Source: Muribaculaceae bacterium (GTDB lineage: Bacteria > Bacteroidota > Bacteroidia > Bacteroidales > Muribaculaceae). Taken from it: 6,631 bases of DNA. The stretch's first letter is position 1, and the number at the start of each line of letters is the position of its first letter. The position numbers and the translations under genes are program-made. This document shows, piece by piece, positions 1 to 4,863 of the stretch. The stretch lies in NCBI GenBank assembly GCA_029052265.1, contig JAIDJJ010000306.1:1-6631 (forward strand), written 5' to 3'. Under the pieces are notes generated by a model. It did not search any database. It was not told the origin of the DNA and saw only the letters and a program-made list of their open reading frames with translations.

Positions 1-2737
1 GCACATCGGTGTCCTCAAGCATGGAAGCGGCTTTTTTAAGCCGTATGTCCCGTATAAATTCCGTCGGGGTCTTACCCGTCTGCGACTGTATGCGCCGATA
101 AAGATTCATGCGGCTCATGCACAGGTCTGAGCTCAATTGCTCGACATTGTAACGCGGATCGGAGAGATGTCCCTCCACATGACGCACGGCATTCTGAAGA
201 AATTCCTTGTCAAATCTCGGCATCGCGCCTTCATCTATCCTGATATCAACTCCTGCCAGGACCACTTCTCCGCGACGTCTGTGAAGCTCTATGAGCTGAC
301 GTATCCTCCGTGACAGCCATATAGCCCCTCCGGTCAATGATAAAGCCACCACGCCATATATAGCGTATGCCCACCATGTCTCATACCATGCCGGCAATAT
401 ATTCAACACAATACCAGGATAAGGCTCACCCCAGCATCCATACCTGTCGGTCGCCTTCAACTCAAGTTCATATTTCCCTTTCGGGAGTCGGCTGAAATAA
501 GCTATATTGTTGCCGTGGGGAAGATATGTCCACTCGTCCTGCCATCCTCTCAGCCTGTATGCATAGCTTATGCCGGAGGCATGGATATGGTCAAGCGTGG
601 AGAACGCGATCCTGCACTCTCCCTGATCAGGAGACAGCAGGATAGATCCTGTACCCTCGCCGGGAAGTATATGTGTCTCCCCCGAAGTGACGGATGTCAC
701 CACAGGCTTTATTGATGAAGCCGACTTGTGGTCAAGTTCTGAAGATGACGGGATCAGGCAGAACGCGCCCATCCCACCCACGCACACGCCGTCGTCTGTG
801 TTCCTGACCGAATGCATGTAGTCCATCCCTATTTTCTTGTCCGTGGAATTGAAAACCCGGAAAGCCTTGTTCGACGGATTATATTCTTTTACATACTGGT
901 CTGTAAGTATCCATATGTGTCCCGCACGGTCCGACTCCATGCTCTTTATGCTTTCACCACCCGACATGCAGCCCTGATTTTCCGAACGCAACACACCGGT
1001 TCCCGGAGTATGGCTATAGACACTCCCCTGAGAGGTCGCGCCCCATACAGTGCCGTCGGAGGAAAGGGTCACGGCGGTAAAATATTCCCCGCCGTTGAGA
1101 TACGAAATATCGCCGGAGGGAGAGACATGAAGGAAACCCCTGTCAGCGGCAGCCGCATACACATCTCCGGAATATCCGGCGGTCAGATCGTTTATCCTTC
1201 CCGTTCCTTCACAGATCTTACTTGCACGGTTGCCCGTCACGGGCATGCAATATATGGCGTTGTCCATACCTATGTAAAGTCGTCCATAGGCTTCATGAAG
1301 CGCGGTGACATATCCTTTCCCCGGCAAAACGGTTTTCAAATCGGCATGCACTTCATGTCCCTCATGGGTGAGGCGGAAGATCTTCCTCCCGTCGGCAGCC
1401 CATATACCATCCATGTCCTTACATTTCTCTATACATTTCTCGGTACGCAGCCTGTCCTGTCTATCCCTGAGATAAGACAGTGAGCCGTTGCCCGGATCAT
1501 AAAGGGTAAGATTGTCCCTGCCTTGCCATATCCAAAACATATCGCCGTCTTTCACCACGGCATCAGCCATTACCGGATACCCGGTCGTCTCTCTCGTGAC
1601 GGATACAGGGTATCGGTCCACCTTGTCGGCATCTTCCGATATGATGAATGTGTGCGGAGTGAACCCCGGAACCCATATGTTGCCTGAGCTGTCCTTGAAA
1701 AGAAGGTCAAGCACTTTTTTACCTTCCGGAAGGAAAGTGGTGTCGGGATATGGATAAAGCATCCCGTCCCGTATGCCGTACACATAAAGGTTGTCCATCG
1801 TGACAGTCCATACGAGCGCGCGAGAATCATCATATATTATGTCAAGAACCTGTGTACCCTGAGATGAATATCCCCCTGAACATGTAGCGTCCTGAAGGAC
1901 TATTCCTGCCTTTCCATCCCGCGAAGTGCCGGACGGTATATAAGTCATCACACCATGCCCCCAGGTTCCTACAAAAAAACGCCCTTCCTCCTTGTCTTCA
2001 GCTATACATGTGGGATCGGACGGAAAATCTTTCGACTCAACAACAAACCTGTCATTTCTTCGGTCATGCCTGAACATGGATTTACCTGTACACAACAGAC
2101 GAAGTTCTTTATTGCTGTCTTGATGGAAATAGATAGGGGTGACCTTTTTATCTTCAATTCCACACCTGTATGTCCGCATCACATCTCCACCGGATGTGAG
2201 ACGGAATATAATTTCTCCAGAAGTAGCCCATATAGACCCTTCGTCATCACAAAACAGTACGTTGATATGGCTGGAAGAGAGACGTCGGTCGGATACGGCA
2301 TATACGCCATAATCTTTTTTATCAAGATAATAAAGACCTTTGGTGGTTCCGAACCATATCTTTTTATTGAGCCGGTCCTCGGCAAGGCATGTTATATGGT
2401 TGCTTCTGACAGAATCTACACCTATGATACGAAATCTTGAGGTAAATTGCGGAAAAGGGGAGCGGAATACGTTGATCTGATAACCGTCGTCCCGACATAA
2501 GCCGCCACCTTCCGTGGCATACCACATATATCCCTCGCTGTCCTGAAGAAGACGATGGACGGGGGAAGAGGGGAGAAGATGTTGGGTGGGAAGCTCTGTC
2601 ACCATGATATGGCGCGCCTGCACACACTGCCACGACATAACAAAAACATACAGACAGCACACTATTATACGGCATGCAAGCCCGCTGCGCACATTGACAA
2701 AAGATTTCCTTGAATATATATTGTCACATCGTCTCAT
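1..2737 (-). CDS. Membrane-spanning sensor/regulator: two-component-regulator propeller + Y_Y_Y + one TM helix + AraC-type HTH, with no kinase or receiver (3' partial)
   Basis: One uninterrupted frame runs from the ATG at 2737 off the left edge (912 codons). Residues 1-41 look like a signal peptide with a long n-region and a hydrophobic, Cys-rich core at about 20-38. Residues 55-665 hold about 14 repeats of the Reg_prop type (D-x-x-G-x-[IV]-W-x-x-T, e.g. LLQDSEGYMWYATEGGGL at 63-80), enough for two seven-bladed propellers. Residues 707-781 form a Y_Y_Y domain (YAYRLRGWQDEW at 725-736). A single TM helix spans 788-808 (WWAYAIYGVV...). After a basic linker of about 33 residues, an AraC-type domain starts near 842, with its first HTH at about 865-883. 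The second HTH lies beyond the edge, and perhaps 35-45 residues are missing. In Bacteroides HTCS proteins, a kinase and a receiver of about 350 residues sit between TM and HTH; here both are absent. Likely role: periplasmic oligosaccharide sensing to control the neighbouring susD-GH43 operon (inferred). The start is supported by a promoter just upstream; GTG at 2692 is an alternative that would give a more ordinary signal peptide. Ile codons are mostly ATA, unlike the susD-like gene. Confidence 0.93.
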   Translation of the reverse strand, partial: MRRCDNIYSRKSFVNVRSGLACRIIVCCLYVFVMSWQCVQARHIMVTELPTQHLLPSSPVHRLLQDSEGYMWYATEGGGLCRDDGYQINVFRSPFPQFTSRFRIIGVDSVRSNHITCLAEDRLNKKIWFGTTKGLYYLDKKDYGVYAVSDRRLSSSHINVLFCDDEGSIWATSGEIIFRLTSGGDVMRTYRCGIEDKKVTPIYFHQDSNKELRLLCTGKSMFRHDRRNDRFVVESKDFPSDPTCIAEDKEEGRFFVGTWGHGVMTYIPSGTSRDGKAGIVLQDATCSGGYSSQGTQVLDIIYDDSRALVWTVTMDNLYVYGIRDGMLYPYPDTTFLPEGKKVLDLLFKDSSGNIWVPGFTPHTFIISEDADKVDRYPVSVTRETTGYPVMADAVVKDGDMFWIWQGRDNLTLYDPGNGSLSYLRDRQDRLRTEKCIEKCKDMDGIWAADGRKIFRLTHEGHEVHADLKTVLPGKGYVTALHEAYGRLYIGMDNAIYCMPVTGNRASKICEGTGRINDLTAGYSGDVYAAAADRGFLHVSPSGDISYLNGGEYFTAVTLSSDGTVWGATSQGSVYSHTPGTGVLRSENQGCMSGGESIKSMESDRAGHIWILTDQYVKEYNPSNKAFRVFNSTDKKIGMDYMHSVRNTDDGVCVGGMGAFCLIPSSSELDHKSASSIKPVVTSVTSGETHILPGEGTGSILLSPDQGECRIAFSTLDHIHASGISYAYRLRGWQDEWTYLPHGNNIAYFSRLPKGKYELELKATDRYGCWGEPYPGIVLNILPAWYETWWAYAIYGVVALSLTGGAIWLSRRIRQLIELHRRRGEVVLAGVDIRIDEGAMPRFDKEFLQNAVRHVEGHLSDPRYNVEQLSSDLCMSRMNLYRRIQSQTGKTPTEFIRDIRLKKAASMLEDTDV

Positions 2738-2757
2738 AGGTCAGCTATTGTGAATTA

Positions 2758-2789
2758 CAAATTTAGGAAATAATTGCCGCTTTGGCAAA
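2758..2789 (-). promoter_or_regulatory. Bacteroides-type promoter of the regulator gene
   Basis: Read on the minus strand, TTTG (2789-2786) is followed after exactly 20 bases by TAAATTTG (2765-2758). This matches the Bacteroidetes housekeeping-sigma pattern of a -33 TTTG and a -7 TAnnTTTG separated by 19-21 bases. Transcription would start a few bases beyond 2758, leaving a leader of roughly 10-18 bases before the ATG at 2737, with no Shine-Dalgarno sequence, as is normal in this phylum. It lies downstream of the terminator that ends the GH43 transcript, so it should drive the regulator independently. The start site itself is inferred. Confidence 0.8.
2774..2788. promoter_or_regulatory. Dyad inside the promoter spacer, candidate operator
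   Basis: The sequence TTGCC-GCTTT-GGCAA is an inverted repeat with perfect 5-base arms and a 5-base centre. It overlaps three bases of the -33 element and fills half of the spacer of the regulator promoter. A protein bound there would compete with RNA polymerase, so repression or autoregulation is conceivable. The arms are short enough to arise by chance, and no second copy was noticed in the window, although the control region of the susD operon is not included. Confidence 0.3.
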
Positions 2790-2819
2790 CAGAACCGTGT
2801 GACACATCTATCAATGAAT

Positions 2820-2854
2820 AAAAAAACGCGGAAGTCTGTTTCCAGACTTCCGCG
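2820..2854 (-). terminator. Rho-independent terminator after the GH43 gene
   Basis: The two arms 2827-2838 (CGCGGAAGTCTG) and 2843-2854 (CAGACTTCCGCG) are perfectly complementary over 12 bases around a 4-base loop. On the minus strand the stem is followed directly by seven Ts (2826-2820). This is a strong intrinsic terminator for transcription coming from the susD-GH43 side, about 60 bases after the GH43 stop codon. On the plus strand no T-tract follows the stem, so it acts in one direction only. It isolates the regulator gene from read-through. Confidence 0.93.
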
Positions 2855-2877
2855 CTCCGGCGTTACAGAAGCATTCA

Positions 2878-2891
2878 CGCATCAGGATGCG
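2878..2891. repeat. Short palindrome in the 3' untranslated region of the GH43 transcript
   Basis: CGCATC-AG-GATGCG has perfect 6-base arms with a 2-base centre, which could form a small hairpin of five pairs with a 4-base loop. It lies between the GH43 stop codon (2916) and the terminator stem (2854). It has no T-tract. It might protect the mRNA 3' end or be chance; nothing in the window decides this. Confidence 0.35.
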
Positions 2892-2915
2892 CAACGCCTC
2901 TTTTTTGAGTTATAT

Positions 2916-4820
2916 TCAAATGGTTTTCTTACCCCACCAGGTGGTTCCGGAAAGACCGGCGAACACTATTGTCGCGCGACGTTCTGCATTCTCCCAATCG
3001 CATTCACGTTTGAGATACAGTTCGGCATCACCCACTTTCAAGATCTGAGACTGTGCATCGTAGCTCCAGGCAGAGCCGTTCCACGCACCGCCTGAAACCG
3101 TATGGTCGGAAGCGAGAACCATCTCTCCCGATTCTTTCATCTGTGCGTAGGAATATGAAAGATCAATCACCTCCCAGCTTCCGATAAGCTCCTCTTCAGC
3201 TATGGCAAGCTGTGGCACCGCGCCGTAACGCTCCGGCATTACAAGAGGCCAGCCATCTTTTGTCCATACTATGGAACGCACATGACCCATCATGAGGGCG
3301 TTGCTCGCGTCGTTGCCGTTCACACCCGCCGGGAAACGTGCCTGGGAAGCATAAAACCAGTTCCCGTCGCCGTCATCAAACACAGTGCAGTGAGAGAATC
3401 CCACCCATCCCTGTGAATTGGCAAACCTATATGGATGCGTCACAACCGGAAGCGCGTCCCCGCCGTTGTCGGTGATGTTTGTGCCATTGATATCCACATA
3501 AGGACCTTCGATATTGCGGGAACGTGCCACGCGTGTGTTGTAAGCCACGTCAAGCGCGTCATAGGCAAGGAAGAGATAGTAATAACCGTCTCGGTAGATT
3601 ACCTCCGGACCTTCCGAAGCCTGCCAGCGGTTACCCATCTGGCGAGTGGCTATCAATTTGCCGTAAGAAGCTATGTCTGCATCTGTTCCCCAGGGATTGC
3701 CGAGCTCGGCAGCCACCTTACCGGTAGCCGGATCCAGCTTAACGGCTGCGATACCGCTGTTCCATGACCCATATATCATCCAGTGCTCACCGTTTTCAGT
3801 GATGATGACCGACGGGTCGATTGCATTATACTTATAGTAGCAGTTACTCCAGTCGTTGGGTGTCACATGGAAATCAAGACCCTTGTCGGAAGCGTTAGTG
3901 ATAACATACCCCTTGTCTTCCCATCCGTCATTGTTGGCGGGATCAGAGTTTTCCATCATTCCGATGAACGCACGCTCACCCCATGAGTTGTCGCCGTCGA
4001 TAGTGCCGGGAACAACAATTGAATAATACATGCGGTAAAGGTCATCCCTTACTTTCACAACGCTCGGAGCCCAATAGCCGAAAGCATTTTCATCAGGAGT
4101 TGCAGCAGTAAGCCCCATACCTTCGCGGATTTCGTTGAGCTTAGGTACAACCCATTCAGGAAGAGCCTGCATCGTGCCGCCGAGATATTCCCAGTTCACA
4201 AGATCAAGCGAACGGCGTCCATGAAAATGTCCCCCCTCTACGTGGGCATTGCCGTAGGAGGCATCGGTCTGATACATGTAATAATATCCGTCGACAGCTT
4301 TCACGACAGAAGGGTCATGCACATTGGCGAGATTCCATTGGCTACGGTTGCCCCAGCCTGACAGATCAACATAATAATCCGGATACGACGGACCGCGATA
4401 ATGCGCGAGCTGCTCTTCGAGAGAACCCTCGCCGGTACGGAAAACGAAATCGGGAGAATAAATAACGTTCCCTTTATATTCATTGACAAACGCTCTCACA
4501 TGATACTCCCGGTCAGGTGCAAGGTCAACTATATTTGCCTTGATCGTGTCTCCGCTTATTGTGCCGTCATATACACTCCCATAGATTGTAGGGTTCGGGG
4601 TTTCAGAGATCACATAACCTGCCTTCGTGTAGTGGGCGTCATTCTTCACGTGGAAGACAGTGGCGAATGAGGCATAGCTGCCACCACACTCAACCGCATG
4701 AGGAGCCTCCAGCACTATCCCTTGACCTTCGGGATAATTCACATTATCGTCATCGCTACAAGCCCCCATAAAAAGGAGACCTGCAGCAAATGCGATAGAT
4801 AAATATTTAGTTAGTTTCAT
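2916..4820 (-). CDS. Lipoprotein glycoside hydrolase family 43, probable endo-alpha-1,5-L-arabinanase
   Basis: The chosen start at 4820 gives 634 residues and a clean lipoprotein signal (MKLTKYLSIAFAAGLLFMGAC, lipid Cys 21). The upstream in-frame ATG at 4844 would only add MIISNLIF. Cys is followed by SDDD, an acidic run like that of surface-exported Bacteroides lipoproteins. Residues about 40-130 form an Fn3-like beta domain (YHVRAFVNEYKGNVIYS). The GH43 five-bladed propeller spans about 160-520. Its probable catalytic residues are Asp169 (base, HDPS), Asp335 (pKa modulator, IDPS) and Glu403 (acid, SEGPEV); YWAPSV (249-254) is typical of the family. His477 (SHCTV) sits where arabinanases bind a metal ion. 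After WPLVMPERYGAVP (524-536), the last 100 residues resemble the small C-terminal beta domain of two-domain bacterial arabinanases. Known arabinanases of this build cut alpha-1,5-linked arabinan internally by inversion. The gene follows the susD-like gene after 43 bases, so it is co-transcribed with it and ends at an intrinsic terminator. The family is secure; arabinan as substrate is inferred, and arabinofuranosidase or xylosidase activity remains possible. Confidence 0.94.
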   Translation of the reverse strand: MKLTKYLSIAFAAGLLFMGACSDDDNVNYPEGQGIVLEAPHAVECGGSYASFATVFHVKNDAHYTKAGYVISETPNPTIYGSVYDGTISGDTIKANIVDLAPDREYHVRAFVNEYKGNVIYSPDFVFRTGEGSLEEQLAHYRGPSYPDYYVDLSGWGNRSQWNLANVHDPSVVKAVDGYYYMYQTDASYGNAHVEGGHFHGRRSLDLVNWEYLGGTMQALPEWVVPKLNEIREGMGLTAATPDENAFGYWAPSVVKVRDDLYRMYYSIVVPGTIDGDNSWGERAFIGMMENSDPANNDGWEDKGYVITNASDKGLDFHVTPNDWSNCYYKYNAIDPSVIITENGEHWMIYGSWNSGIAAVKLDPATGKVAAELGNPWGTDADIASYGKLIATRQMGNRWQASEGPEVIYRDGYYYLFLAYDALDVAYNTRVARSRNIEGPYVDINGTNITDNGGDALPVVTHPYRFANSQGWVGFSHCTVFDDGDGNWFYASQARFPAGVNGNDASNALMMGHVRSIVWTKDGWPLVMPERYGAVPQLAIAEEELIGSWEVIDLSYSYAQMKESGEMVLASDHTVSGGAWNGSAWSYDAQSQILKVGDAELYLKRECDWENAERRATIVFAGLSGTTWWGKKTI

Positions 4821-4828
4821 AAATATCA

Positions 4829-4847
4829 AATTACTAATTATCAATTA
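4829..4847 (-). repeat. AT-rich leader with three TAATT repeats upstream of the GH43 start
   Basis: On the minus strand, TAATT occurs three times at exact 7-base steps (TAATTGA, TAATTAG, TAATT) within the 43-base gap between the susD-like stop and the GH43 start at 4820. The whole gap has very little G or C. In Bacteroidota such AT-rich, unstructured leaders are thought to help translation starts in place of a Shine-Dalgarno sequence. No convincing promoter was seen here, so the two genes probably share one mRNA. Confidence 0.4.
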
Positions 4848-4863
4848 CCAATCAATAATTGAA

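Noticed and set aside
812..1483. Plus-strand open frame of 223 codons opposite the regulator gene
   Set aside because: It lies fully antisense to the continuous 912-codon frame with propeller repeats. Its translation has no recognisable domain, and no promoter or plausible leader was seen.
1955..2440. Plus-strand open frame of 161 codons opposite the propeller region
   Set aside because: It is antisense to the regulator, and its composition looks like a mirror of the propeller codons. It has no domain or start signal.
2364..2675. Minus-strand open frames (also 1570-1833 and 2179-2385) suggesting the regulator is broken into pieces
   Set aside because: These are in other frames. Reading from the ATG at 2737 gives one open frame to the left edge with no stop or frameshift, so the gene is intact within the window.
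2690..2692. GTG start for the regulator at codon 16
   Set aside because: It would give a tidier signal peptide, but the ATG at 2737 is in frame and placed just after a strong promoter, so it is preferred. The alternative is not excluded.
4821..4863. Separate promoter for the GH43 gene in the gap after the susD-like gene
   Set aside because: The best -7 candidate, GTAATTTG, lacks the conserved TA, and no TTTG sits at the right distance upstream. AT-rich sequence makes such partial matches common.
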